Assembly: GCA_964570205.1 (NCBI GenBank)
Contig: CAZMXI010000116.1
Location: 1-16,140 of the forward strand
Reading direction: 5' to 3'
Source: CAZMXI01 sp964570205
GTDB taxonomy: Bacteria > Planctomycetota > Phycisphaerae > Tepidisphaerales > Tepidisphaeraceae
DNA: 16,140 nt
The notes beneath the pieces are model-generated. The model searched no databases and had not been told where the DNA came from. It worked only from the letters and a program-made list of their open reading frames with translations. Below, piece by piece: positions 6,503-13,516 of the stretch. Numbering within the stretch: the stretch's first letter is position 1; every line of letters starts with the position of its first letter. A program made the position numbers and the translations under genes.

Positions 6503-9265
6503 CTATTTCCTGCTGGAGTTGGTCATCGGCGACACCGGGGTGAACGACTCCAACGCCTGTTGCTGCGATTGCAGGCCCGCAAGAACCGACTCCATGTTCG
6601 CGAACTGTCGCTCCAGTCGCAGTCGCTTGGCGTCGAGCAGTTTGTCCAGCCGGTCAATGCGGTCCTGGAAATCGTCGTTGCGCTTATCCAGCGCCTGGTT
6701 CTGACGCGCTATGAGTCCGGAGACCGGGTCGATCAGACTATTCAGTCGTTCTTCGATGTAATAGCCCAGGCCTTTGACTTCGACCGTTCCGGCGGCCTCG
6801 TCGGCCTTCTGGTAGAAGGTGAACAGCTTGGTCACCGAGTTGGGATCGGCGGCATAGGCCGCGCGGAACTTCTCCTCGTTGAGTTCGAGTTTCGCACCGT
6901 CAACCAGCCGCAGGCCCACATCCATGAGCGAGTCATGGCTTCCTGTACCTGTAACCGACAGGCGAACCGCCGCATACAACTCCGACTCGATCTTCTGGAC
7001 CGTTCCTTCGCCGAGCAGCAGGCCCCTGGCCATAGTGTCGCTGTTGAACTTCGTGAGGTCATGCAACTTGTCCACGAGTTCGTTGAATCCTTGGATGAAC
7101 TTGTTGAGTTCTCCCACCACGTTGTCAACGTCGTTCGCGATGCTCAGCGTCACGGGGCTTGCACTGGCCGAATGCAGGTCGATCGTCACACCCTTGACGA
7201 TGTTGCTCATCTGGTTGGAACTGGACGTCACCACCAGCGGCTGGGTCCCGGTGCTGCCGCCCAGGAAGACGGCCGCATCCTCGGATTCGACAAGATTGTG
7301 CGTAGCCAGGCTGGTTGAGCCGGCGTCAAAGATGAACCGTCCGGCCCGGCCCGCATTGCGGGCGGTCAGCGACAGCCGGTAGGGCGTCGCGCCTGAGCCG
7401 TCGTTGATCATGGCTGCGGAGAGCGCGAAGCCCGGGGCGTTCAGATCGTCAATAACGTCTTTGAGCGTGTCATCGGCGCCGATGGTGTAGGTCTTCTCAA
7501 ATGAACCATCCAGGGTGGTGGCGGTGGCAACGCCCCGAATATTCAGGTCGGCCGCCATGCTGCTGCCCACCTCCTCCACGGTCAGTTTTCCAACCGTGCC
7601 GGCGGAATTGTCGGTCAGCAGCAATCCATCGCCATTGGCGTTGATGGACGCCACCACGTTCAGCGATTCCACCGGGTCGGTGCCGATCGCCGTCGCTGCG
7701 TTGATCTTGCGAATCAGGTCGCCCAGAGTCGTGTCGTCGCTGGTGAGGGAAACCGTGGCGTACTGCCCGGCGGAATTGGTGATGCGAATCGTTCCTGAAG
7801 CCACGCCCTTCCCGCCATTCATGGTGGCCAGGGCTGTATTTTCGCTGAGCCATTGCCGCTGGAGGTTTGCACCCAGCACCACGCTGGTCGCCGGTGCGTG
7901 CGTTCCGGCGATGCCGAGAGTGGCGGCGGTCGTGTCATCCACATCGGCAATGATCAGATCTCCCGTGCCGGCACTCTCATCGACCAGTTGAATTCCGTTG
8001 CCGGAGGCCTTCAGGCTTGCCGTCACCTGCACAGAAGAGTCATTGATCAAGTCGATCACGTCCTGGACGGTCTTGGCGTTGCCGAGGTCGATCTCTGCCG
8101 AAGCGCCGGCACGATCCGTAATCGAAATCCGCCCCATGGACAGGCCCGTGCCGCCTTGCAGAGACGAAAGCAGCACCGAATTGACCGTTGCGATCAGGTC
8201 GTCGCCGGCAATGACGCCTGCCACGGCCGATCGCTGGATGCCTAGATCGGCCGCGGCCCTGGAGCCGTTCAGGGCCGTAACCTGCATCGTGCCCGAGCCG
8301 CCAGTTGTGTCCGAGAGCGTGATCGACTTGCTCTGCGGGTCGATTGAAGCCACGACTGCGCCGCCAGTCGCAAGATTGATCGCGGTTAGCACGTCCCCAA
8401 CCGTTGCGGCGGCGCCCATGGTCACGTCGTACGCCGCTCCGTTGGCGTCGGTGATCCGGAAGTCCGCCGCGCCACCGACGGTGCGAACACCCAGGCCGTC
8501 GCGCAAGCTGGCAAGCGTGGACGCCGTCCCAAGGTAGTTGATGACGGCGCCGGTGATGGGACCAGCCGCCGTCTGCGCAATGCCAAGGTCGGCCGCTGCG
8601 TGCCCGTCGCCCATGTCCATCACAATGAGGTTGCTGGCCGTCTGGCCACTGAGGTCGGTCAGCGTCAGTCGATCGCCGTCAATCTGTGCCCGCACGCTGA
8701 TGTCCAAGCTCGTGTTGATCTTGCGCACCACATCATCCAGCGTGAAACAGGCTGAGATGTCGATCAGTCCGGACTTGCCGCTGCGGTCCGTAATCCGAAA
8801 GACGCCGCGCTGCACGCCGTTGCCGCCGTTAAGCTGCGAGAGCTGCGTCTGCGAGAACACCTCGCCGCCGCCCATTTCGACGGTGATCGTGCCGGCGCCG
8901 ACCTTTGACGCTTCGGATGCGAGCCCTCGGCTCACAGCCTGTTGAGTTGTCGCGAGCCTGGCAACCTGAAACTGGAATGTCCCCGTCGCCGCCCCGGCCG
9001 CCGTTGTTGCCGTCAGAACGCTCTCGTTGCTGCTGGTGGCGGTGGACTTCTGAAACGTGCTCAGTTTCTTGAGCGCCGTGAAAGACAGCTTCAATCCCGA
9101 GAGTCGGGTCGCCAGGTCGGTGTATGCCAGCTTTTGGCTGTTCACCTGGTCCATGCGCGACTGCAGTCTCGCCTTGGGCTGGGATTCCAGCGCCATCAGC
9201 TTGTCGATGATGTCCGCGGTCTGAATGCCGCTGATCAGGCCGATGCCTGAGGTAATCGTTCCCAT
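6503..9265 (-). CDS. fliD: Flagellar hook-associated protein 2 (filament cap), repeat-expanded
   Basis: FliD forms the cap at the tip of the flagellar filament and helps flagellin subunits fold as they are added; it is secreted by the flagellar export apparatus. The 920-residue product has the FliD N-domain (about 1-110; starts MGTITSGIGLISGIQTADII, then coiled-coil-like helices). Four flagellin_IN-like units lie in the middle (about 145-578), with a weaker fifth (588-650). The FliD C-domain (about 680-905) has the GVTIDL segment, a LVDGAKLELNEEKFRAAY motif and a terminal coiled coil. Enteric FliD is roughly half this length, and the extra length is the repeat array, which would be the exposed part of the cap. 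The ATG at 9265 has a weak GAGG about 7 bases upstream. No flagellin, fliS or other flagellar gene is nearby. A sigma-28-like -10 element lies upstream. Confidence 0.94.
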   Translation of the reverse strand: MGTITSGIGLISGIQTADIIDKLMALESQPKARLQSRMDQVNSQKLAYTDLATRLSGLKLSFTALKKLSTFQKSTATSSNESVLTATTAAGAATGTFQFQVARLATTQQAVSRGLASEASKVGAGTITVEMGGGEVFSQTQLSQLNGGNGVQRGVFRITDRSGKSGLIDISACFTLDDVVRKINTSLDISVRAQIDGDRLTLTDLSGQTASNLIVMDMGDGHAAADLGIAQTAAGPITGAVINYLGTASTLASLRDGLGVRTVGGAADFRITDANGAAYDVTMGAAATVGDVLTAINLATGGAVVASIDPQSKSITLSDTTGGSGTMQVTALNGSRAAADLGIQRSAVAGVIAGDDLIATVNSVLLSSLQGGTGLSMGRISITDRAGASAEIDLGNAKTVQDVIDLINDSSVQVTASLKASGNGIQLVDESAGTGDLIIADVDDTTAATLGIAGTHAPATSVVLGANLQRQWLSENTALATMNGGKGVASGTIRITNSAGQYATVSLTSDDTTLGDLIRKINAATAIGTDPVESLNVVASINANGDGLLLTDNSAGTVGKLTVEEVGSSMAADLNIRGVATATTLDGSFEKTYTIGADDTLKDVIDDLNAPGFALSAAMINDGSGATPYRLSLTARNAGRAGRFIFDAGSTSLATHNLVESEDAAVFLGGSTGTQPLVVTSSSNQMSNIVKGVTIDLHSASASPVTLSIANDVDNVVGELNKFIQGFNELVDKLHDLTKFNSDTMARGLLLGEGTVQKIESELYAAVRLSVTGTGSHDSLMDVGLRLVDGAKLELNEEKFRAAYAADPNSVTKLFTFYQKADEAAGTVEVKGLGYYIEERLNSLIDPVSGLIARQNQALDKRNDDFQDRIDRLDKLLDAKRLRLERQFANMESVLAGLQSQQQALESFTPVSPMTNSSRK
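7316..8833 (-). repeat. Tandem flagellin_IN-like domain repeats inside fliD
   Basis: Units by protein residue are 145-230, 254-344, 369-453, 482-578 and a degenerate 588-650, corresponding to bases 8576-8833, 8234-8506, 7907-8161, 7532-7822 and 7316-7504. Each full unit runs: L-x-G-G-x-G-V/L, a FRITD/IRITN-like strand, a T-(V/L)-x-D-V/L-I-x-x-I-N helix, a second strand ending LxLTD/LVDES, and a closing AAxLGI or AADLNI. Unit starts are about 109-113 residues apart. The units are diverged at DNA level, so the duplications are old rather than a recent expansion. Confidence 0.8.
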
Positions 9266-9304
9266 GGATCGCCTCGCCCGCCGAGCGGGATTGCCCCAGT
9301 TGCC

Positions 9305-9312
9305 TTATCGGC
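9305..9312 (-). promoter_or_regulatory. Sigma-28 (FliA)-type -10 element upstream of fliD
   Basis: The minus strand reads GCCGATAA exactly, the -10 consensus for flagellar sigma-28, ending about 40 bases before the fliD ATG. The TAAA-type -35 expected 15 or so bases further upstream is not present (GATG there), so the match is to one half only. Confidence 0.45.
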
Positions 9313-9357
9313 CGGATGCCGATGCACCATCAGCGCCGGGTCATCTCATAATGTGGT

Positions 9358-9365
9358 TATCGGAA
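9358..9365 (-). promoter_or_regulatory. Second CCGATAA element upstream of fliD
   Basis: The minus strand reads TCCGATAA, a 7 of 8 match to the sigma-28 -10 consensus, 53 bases upstream of the perfect copy and in the same orientation. No TAAA -35 accompanies it. It may be chance or an alternative start. Confidence 0.2.
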
Positions 9366-9391
9366 CCTCGGGCGCCGGAGCGTGAATTAAA

Positions 9392-10159
9392 TCAATGGCG
9401 GTGCGGTATAGGAGCCGGAGGGTGGTGCAGCAGAATGTGCGGCACCTCTAAATCGTGCTCCTGCATGAGCTTTGCGTCGGCCAGCAGGGTGGCGGCAGGG
9501 CCCTCGGCAATCACCAAGCCGTGATCCAGCAGCACAACCCTGGAACACAGTTCGGCCACCATTTCCAGGTCGTGTGTGGCGATGATGCGCGTCAGTGACA
9601 GCCTGCGCAGCAGTCCCTTGAGCTCGCGCCGGCCGCGCGGATCGAGGTTGCTGGTCGGCTCATCCAGCGCCAGGACGTCCGGTTCGCATGCCAGCACTCC
9701 CGCAAGACACACACGGCGTTTCTCGCCGCCGCTGAGATGGTGAGGGGCTCGCTTCTCGAATCCCGACAGATTGACTTGCGCCAGTGCATCGGTGACGCGC
9801 TGGTGGATCTGAAGGTCGTCCAATCCGAACTGCCGTGGCCCGAAGGCCACATCCTCCTCCACGGTGGGGCAGAAAAGCTGATCATTGGGATCCTGAAACA
9901 TCAGCCCCACTCGACGGCGAATCTCGTGCAGGTTCGGCTCCGCCACTGCATGGCCGTCGACGTACACCGCCGGATACTTCGAGGGCTTTTCCGGCAACAG
10001 CCCGTTCAGATGCAACAGCAGTGTGCTCTTGCCGGCCCCGTTGGGGCCGATCAGGCCCAGGCACTCTCCCCGCTCAACGGTGAAGCTCACGCCTCGGAGG
10101 GCCTCAATGCCGTCTGGATAGGCGAACCGGAGATTGCGAATCTCCACCGCGCCGTTCAT
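9392..10159 (-). CDS. cbiO: ECF-type cobalt/nickel transporter ATPase CbiO
   Basis: This is the cytoplasmic ATPase of the metal importer, powering uptake through CbiQ and CbiM. The 255-residue protein has the full ABC set: Walker A GPNGAGKS (38-45), Q-loop FQDPNDQLF (88-96, the ECF/CbiO-typical form), signature LSGGE (142-146), Walker B DVLALDE (161-167), D-loop SNLD and switch H196 in IIATHD. The last 15 residues hold five histidines (H241, 245, 246, 253, 255), unusual for the ATPase subunit. The frame is open further upstream to 10261, but the ATG at 10159 is right: it overlaps the cbiQ stop as ATGA, has AGGGGG five bases before it, and gives the normal N-terminus. Third gene of cbiMQO. Confidence 0.93.
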   Translation of the reverse strand: MNGAVEIRNLRFAYPDGIEALRGVSFTVERGECLGLIGPNGAGKSTLLLHLNGLLPEKPSKYPAVYVDGHAVAEPNLHEIRRRVGLMFQDPNDQLFCPTVEEDVAFGPRQFGLDDLQIHQRVTDALAQVNLSGFEKRAPHHLSGGEKRRVCLAGVLACEPDVLALDEPTSNLDPRGRRELKGLLRRLSLTRIIATHDLEMVAELCSRVVLLDHGLVIAEGPAATLLADAKLMQEHDLEVPHILLHHPPAPIPHRH

Positions 10160-10767
10160 TGCCACCCCCTGGCGCACATGGCCGAATAGATGCGCTCCGC
10201 TCGCTCTGTTGCGCGGATGAAAAGCTGGCTGATGATCCCGCTGCCCGACCGCCACGACCACGTCCTGGTGTGCGTGAACGTCCGGCTTCGCCGCGCCATG
10301 CGCATGCGGTGCGTTTCATCCACCAGCACGAACAAGTACCGGTACATCAACGCCAGCGTCGTAATCAGCAATGCCGGCACGCGCAGTCGCTGCATGACGC
10401 CCAGGAGTTGAGAGAAAGGTGTTGTGTTGGCCAGGAGCACCATGACCGCCAGGCACAACGTCGATCGGATCATCAGGAAGGCGAAGACCCGCAGACCCGC
10501 CGGCTGGAAGAGCGCCAACAGGGCCACGCCGATCACGAACGGCTCTAGCAGTGCCACCCGCCGCAGCAGAAAGCGCTGTGGTATCCGCGCCAGCGCCGCA
10601 ACGGCTGGAACTCCCGCCGCTTCCACAGCGTAAAGAAACCACCACTCCGGTGGCGCCAGCACCGTCAGGATCACGATCCCCACCGCAGACAGAAGCTTCA
10701 ACCATGCGGGCAATCGGTGCACCGGGCTGTCAAGTCCGCTCAGGGAATCGAGAAGATTGCCGCGCAT
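10156..10767 (-). CDS. cbiQ: ECF-type cobalt/nickel transporter transmembrane protein CbiQ (EcfT)
   Basis: This is the membrane coupling subunit that links the substrate-binding CbiM to the ATPase CbiO. The 203-residue product starts with the CbiQ-like DSLSGLDSPVHRLPAWLKLL (7-26), has about five hydrophobic helices, and carries the two Ala-Arg coupling motifs expected of EcfT: MARRSRTF (157-164) and MCARGW (197-202). The protein stops directly after the second motif, so it is at the short end of the family but not obviously truncated. It starts 6 bases after cbiM and overlaps cbiO by 4 bases, a tight operon. An AGGA lies about 10 bases before the ATG. Confidence 0.9.
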   Translation of the reverse strand: MRGNLLDSLSGLDSPVHRLPAWLKLLSAVGIVILTVLAPPEWWFLYAVEAAGVPAVAALARIPQRFLLRRVALLEPFVIGVALLALFQPAGLRVFAFLMIRSTLCLAVMVLLANTTPFSQLLGVMQRLRVPALLITTLALMYRYLFVLVDETHRMRMARRSRTFTHTRTWSWRSGSGIISQLFIRATERAERIYSAMCARGWQ

Positions 10768-10773
10768 GGGGAA

Positions 10774-11733
10774 TTACGTCCTGGCAGCGGTCTGCGGCTC
10801 AACCTCTTTGGCTGGCACCAGAACTCGCGCCAGCAGCAACGAAAGGCCGAATACCACCAACGTGCCCACCGCGCCGGCGAGCGCTGTCGCCAGGCCGGCG
10901 GAACCGATGCCCGGCAATTGGTACTCGGGAATCGGCGCTGGGAGGGCATGCCCGGTGTCGTGATGAGCGAAATGGAGTTTCTCGGCCACAAATTCCAGGC
11001 CATCGGGCCACTCGGACGCCAGCGGCGACACAAACATCGCCAGTCCAAGACTGACCAGCAGCCCGTACGCCACGAATACACGCTTGCGCGGCAGGTAAGC
11101 ACTGTCGCCAGTCTCCAGCAATTCCGGCCGGGCCTGCGCTATGCCCGCCAGGACCAGGGCAGTGATCAGCCCTTCGCCAATGCCGATGAGCATATGAACA
11201 CCGGCCATAGCAGTAAACGCAGCAGTCCAACTCACATGGCCCGATAGCGCGATCTGGCCTGCGGCGCATGTGGCGGCCAGGACGGTCGTACACCATGCCG
11301 CAAACGCGGCCCCGACGATACGGCCGCGCAGGCCATCGATGTGCGGGTGGACCAGGCGGTAAATCGCATACCCGCACACCGAACTGATGATCCCGATGTT
11401 GAAGATATTCGCCCCGAGCGCGGTCACTCCGCCATCGCCGAACATGAAACACTGCACGATCAGCACGGCCGATAGCACAACCACCGCGGCACTGGGTCCC
11501 AGCAGGGTTGCCGTCAGGACCCCGCCCATCAGGTGCCCTGATGTTCCAGCGACCACAGGGAAATTCAGCATCTGGGCAGCGAATACGAATGCTGCGGACA
11601 GGCCCATCAGCGGCACCCGCCTGGGCGGCAAGGTCGCCTTAGCCCGCCGCAGCGCGTAACCAAGCCCCGCCGCCGCGAGGATGCCCGTGGCGGCCGCCGT
11701 CCTCCAATCGAGAATCCCGTCACCGATGTGCAT
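10774..11733 (-). CDS. cbiM: Cobalt/nickel ECF transporter substrate-binding protein CbiM with C-terminal PDGLE (CbiN-like) domain
   Basis: The product has 319 residues. The mature N-terminus MHIGDG (1-6) and GTSGHLMGG (63-71) hold His2 and His67, the residues that bind the metal together with the N-terminal amine in NikM/CbiM proteins. GDGGVTALGANIFNIG (99-114) is the other family signature. After about seven helices, the chain continues into SEWPDGLEFVAEKLHF (240-255), a PDGLE domain that replaces the separate CbiN/NikN subunit. A His-rich loop (HFAHHDTGH, 254-262) and a last membrane helix follow. Cobalt versus nickel cannot be settled from sequence. The start at 11733 was chosen because a free Met-His N-terminus is functionally required and GGAG lies 7 bases upstream, although the frame stays open to 11931 and into pheA. 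Confidence 0.92.
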   Translation of the reverse strand: MHIGDGILDWRTAAATGILAAAGLGYALRRAKATLPPRRVPLMGLSAAFVFAAQMLNFPVVAGTSGHLMGGVLTATLLGPSAAVVVLSAVLIVQCFMFGDGGVTALGANIFNIGIISSVCGYAIYRLVHPHIDGLRGRIVGAAFAAWCTTVLAATCAAGQIALSGHVSWTAAFTAMAGVHMLIGIGEGLITALVLAGIAQARPELLETGDSAYLPRKRVFVAYGLLVSLGLAMFVSPLASEWPDGLEFVAEKLHFAHHDTGHALPAPIPEYQLPGIGSAGLATALAGAVGTLVVFGLSLLLARVLVPAKEVEPQTAART

Positions 11734-11818
11734 GATGCAGCTCCGCCCATGCGATCCCGCGAGATGCGCCGCACCGACGCACCATAACCGGTTCGCACTG
11801 GTGTTACGAAACGTCTGA

Positions 11819-11847
11819 TTTGTAGCACTGCTGGCCCCCTCTGGCAA
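11819..11847 (-). promoter_or_regulatory. Candidate promoter of cbiMQO
   Basis: Minus strand: TTGCCA (11842-11847; 5 of 6), 17-base spacer, TACAAA (11819-11824; 4 of 6). It begins just after the pheA stop and would give a leader of about 78 bases before cbiM. The same TACAAA -10 and 17-base spacing appear at pheA. No cobalamin riboswitch box is visible in the leader. Confidence 0.5.
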
Positions 11848-11854
11848 CCGGCGA

Positions 11855-12961
11855 CTACCCCAGCACTTCGGCCGCCTTTGGATAACTGCCCAGAACCGTA
11901 AGTTGCAGGCAGTGCTGCTTGGCCGCGTCAATCGCCGCCAGCATCGCCGGCTCGTCCGAATGACCCTGGGCGTCGATGAAGAAGTAATACTCCCAGTTGA
12001 CCTTCTTGCTCGGCCTTTTCTCGATGTCTGTCAGGTTGATGCCGTTGTCCTTGAAACAGTCCAGCACACTGGCCAAGGCGCCAGGCTTATGGGCGGTGGT
12101 GAACATGATCGCCGTCTTATCCGTCCCGGAGCGGCGGGCGCCCTCCCGCCCGATGACAAAGAACCGGGTGACGTTGTCCGGGTTGTCTTCGATGTTCTCG
12201 AACATCACCCGCAGCCCATATAACTCGCCCGCGATGACCGATCCGATGGCGGCCGCGCCGGGCTCCTTGCTGGCCAGTTCCGCCGCCCGGCTGGTTGACG
12301 CCGAGACTTCCAGTTCGCGGTCCTTGGCAACGCTCGTCAGCCAGTTGCGGCACTGGCTGAACACCTCAGGCTTGGAGTAGATCCGCCGCACCTTCTCCCA
12401 CGGTTCACGCGTCAACAGGTTATGGTGGACGGTGATCTGCACCTCGGCGCATATCTTGGCCGAGCTTTGTAGAAACGCGTCCAGCGTATCCACCACGCCG
12501 CCCCCGATGCTGTTCTCGACCGGTGCCAGCCCGTAATCGATCCGGCCGCGCACAACCTCGTCGAAAACGGACAGAATGTCGGCCATCGGCACGTATTCCA
12601 CGCTGCCACCGAACTTGCGCACCGCCGCCAGGTGCGAAAACGTGCCAGCCGGGCCCAAATACCCGATGCGCAGCGGCTTCTCCAGAGCGAAGGACCCGCT
12701 CATCAGTTCCCGGTAGACTGCCTCCAGGCAACGGTTTGGCAGGGGGCCCTTGTTCAGTCGCCGGATGGTCTCCAGCACGGCCTGTTCGCGATCGGGCGCG
12801 TAAACGGGCACATTCTGCTGTTGCTTGATCTTGCCGATTTCCACGACCACCCGCGCTCGGGCATTGAGCAGGTCAACGATTTGCTCATCCAGCGAGTCGA
12901 TCTGCCGTCGAAACGCTTCCAGCGCCGCCCGATTTGGCTGATGAGGTGCCTGTTCCGCCAT
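11855..12961 (-). CDS. pheA: Bifunctional chorismate mutase/prephenate dehydratase (P-protein)
   Basis: The protein converts chorismate to prephenate and then to phenylpyruvate, the committed branch to phenylalanine; it is cytoplasmic. The 368-residue product has three parts. A chorismate mutase helical domain (about 12-90) has R19, R35 and K46 among the likely active-site charges. The prephenate dehydratase domain (about 96-270) starts RIGYLGPAGTFSH, includes PVENSIGGGVVDTLD, and has the essential TRF motif at 265-267. A C-terminal ACT domain (about 283-365) has HKPGALASVL and IEKRPSKKVNWEYYFFID; the first part stands where the phenylalanine-binding ESRP motif lies in E. coli PheA and is here EKRP. 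Phenylalanine feedback is therefore likely but the site differs. It has a strong-looking promoter 7 bases from the ATG and no Shine-Dalgarno. Confidence 0.96.
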   Translation of the reverse strand: MAEQAPHQPNRAALEAFRRQIDSLDEQIVDLLNARARVVVEIGKIKQQQNVPVYAPDREQAVLETIRRLNKGPLPNRCLEAVYRELMSGSFALEKPLRIGYLGPAGTFSHLAAVRKFGGSVEYVPMADILSVFDEVVRGRIDYGLAPVENSIGGGVVDTLDAFLQSSAKICAEVQITVHHNLLTREPWEKVRRIYSKPEVFSQCRNWLTSVAKDRELEVSASTSRAAELASKEPGAAAIGSVIAGELYGLRVMFENIEDNPDNVTRFFVIGREGARRSGTDKTAIMFTTAHKPGALASVLDCFKDNGINLTDIEKRPSKKVNWEYYFFIDAQGHSDEPAMLAAIDAAKQHCLQLTVLGSYPKAAEVLG

Positions 12962-12968
12962 GGTTGAG

Positions 12969-12997
12969 TTTGTAGCCGCCCTGCCCCATCAGGTCAA
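12969..12997 (-). promoter_or_regulatory. pheA promoter, leaderless layout
   Basis: Minus strand: TTGACC (12992-12997; 5 of 6), 17-base spacer, TACAAA (12969-12974; 4 of 6), then 7 bases CTCAACC, then the pheA ATG. The start site is predicted at or within a base or two of the ATG, and no Shine-Dalgarno is present. Confidence 0.6.
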
Positions 12998-13034
12998 ACC
13001 ATGTCCGCTCCGGCGGATTGCCCGGATTGGCAGG

Positions 13035-13289
13035 CTACCTAGTTCGAGGAGAGGAGAGCGTCTTGACGATCCAGAGGAACAGGATGGCGCCAAAAAGCGC
13101 TGTCAGCAGCGATGGAACGAGGCCGCTGCGCGGCTCGATGCCGATCTGGTCGAACAGAATGCCTCCGATGACCGCGCCGAGAATGCCCACGATCAGGTTC
13201 CCCAGCAGGCCCATGACCTTGACCTGCATGATCCTGCCGGCAAGCCAGCCGGCGAGAATCCCGATCAGCAGATATCCGATGATTTGCAT
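13035..13289 (-). CDS. GlsB/YeaQ/YmgE family small membrane protein
   Basis: The product is 84 residues with three membrane segments (about 3-20, 28-47, 58-76) rich in Gly and small residues: IGYLLIGILAGWLAGRIM, then LLGNLIVGILGAVIGGILF, then a last helix. This is the PF04226 'transglycosylase-associated' family, whose members are often stress-induced; no enzymatic activity is established for it. It sits in the cytoplasmic membrane. GGAG lies 6 bases before the ATG. It is divergent from the hydrolase gene across a 227-base gap, and a TACAAT box about 70 bases upstream may be its -10. The short gap to pheA (73 bases) holds the pheA promoter, so the two are probably separate units. Confidence 0.88.
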   Translation of the reverse strand: MQIIGYLLIGILAGWLAGRIMQVKVMGLLGNLIVGILGAVIGGILFDQIGIEPRSGLVPSLLTALFGAILFLWIVKTLSSPRTR

Positions 13290-13359
13290 GCCGACTCCAT
13301 TCCATCACCAGCCGCATGTCAGACCGGCCCCGCACCGGCGCATCCTGGGATGGTGAGGA

Positions 13360-13365
13360 ATTGTA
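13360..13365 (-). promoter_or_regulatory. Candidate -10 box of the GlsB-family gene
   Basis: The minus strand reads TACAAT (5 of 6 to TATAAT) about 70 bases before the ATG. No acceptable -35 is seen at 16-18 bases, so confidence is low. Confidence 0.25.
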
Positions 13366-13459
13366 GGCGCGGCGATGTCAGGCGAGTGCACTGCTTACGT
13401 GATCCAAGGCATTGCATTGATGTGCACAAGCCGGAGAATCAGAATCCCGGCAGCATCTG

Positions 13460-13478
13460 GCGCGCCGTGACGGCGCGC
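13460..13478. other. Perfect GC-rich hairpin upstream of the hydrolase gene
   Basis: An 8-bp perfect inverted repeat, GCGCGCCG, TGA loop, CGGCGCGC, lies about 28 bases before the hydrolase Shine-Dalgarno. No T-run follows on either strand, so it is not a standard intrinsic terminator. It could be an mRNA leader structure or a binding site. The rest of the 227-base divergent gap shows two copies of GTGCAC (13386-13391 and 13422-13427) and nothing else that stands out. Confidence 0.5.
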
Positions 13479-13516
13479 GGATCGAGTCACCGCTGCAAGG
13501 AATACCGGAGGCGAAT

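Noticed and set aside
6560..8945. Several plus-strand open frames opposite fliD
   Set aside because: No family features, and they lie wholly over the well-supported fliD repeat and coiled-coil coding sequence.
9371..9384. Inverted sequence CTCGGGCGCCGGAG after cbiO as a terminator
   Set aside because: It has no loop, one mismatch and no T-run, so it does not form a normal intrinsic terminator.
11734..11854. Cobalamin riboswitch before cbiM
   Set aside because: The gap is too short for a full element and no GCCACTG-type B12 box could be found on the minus strand.
13386..13427. Two GTGCAC palindromes 36 bases apart as an operator pair
   Set aside because: Six-base palindromes of this kind are frequent in GC-rich DNA, and no flanking similarity supports a binding site.
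13412..13439. TTGCAT with GAGAAT as a promoter for the alpha/beta hydrolase
   Set aside because: Both halves match poorly and the spacing is 16 bases; not better than chance.
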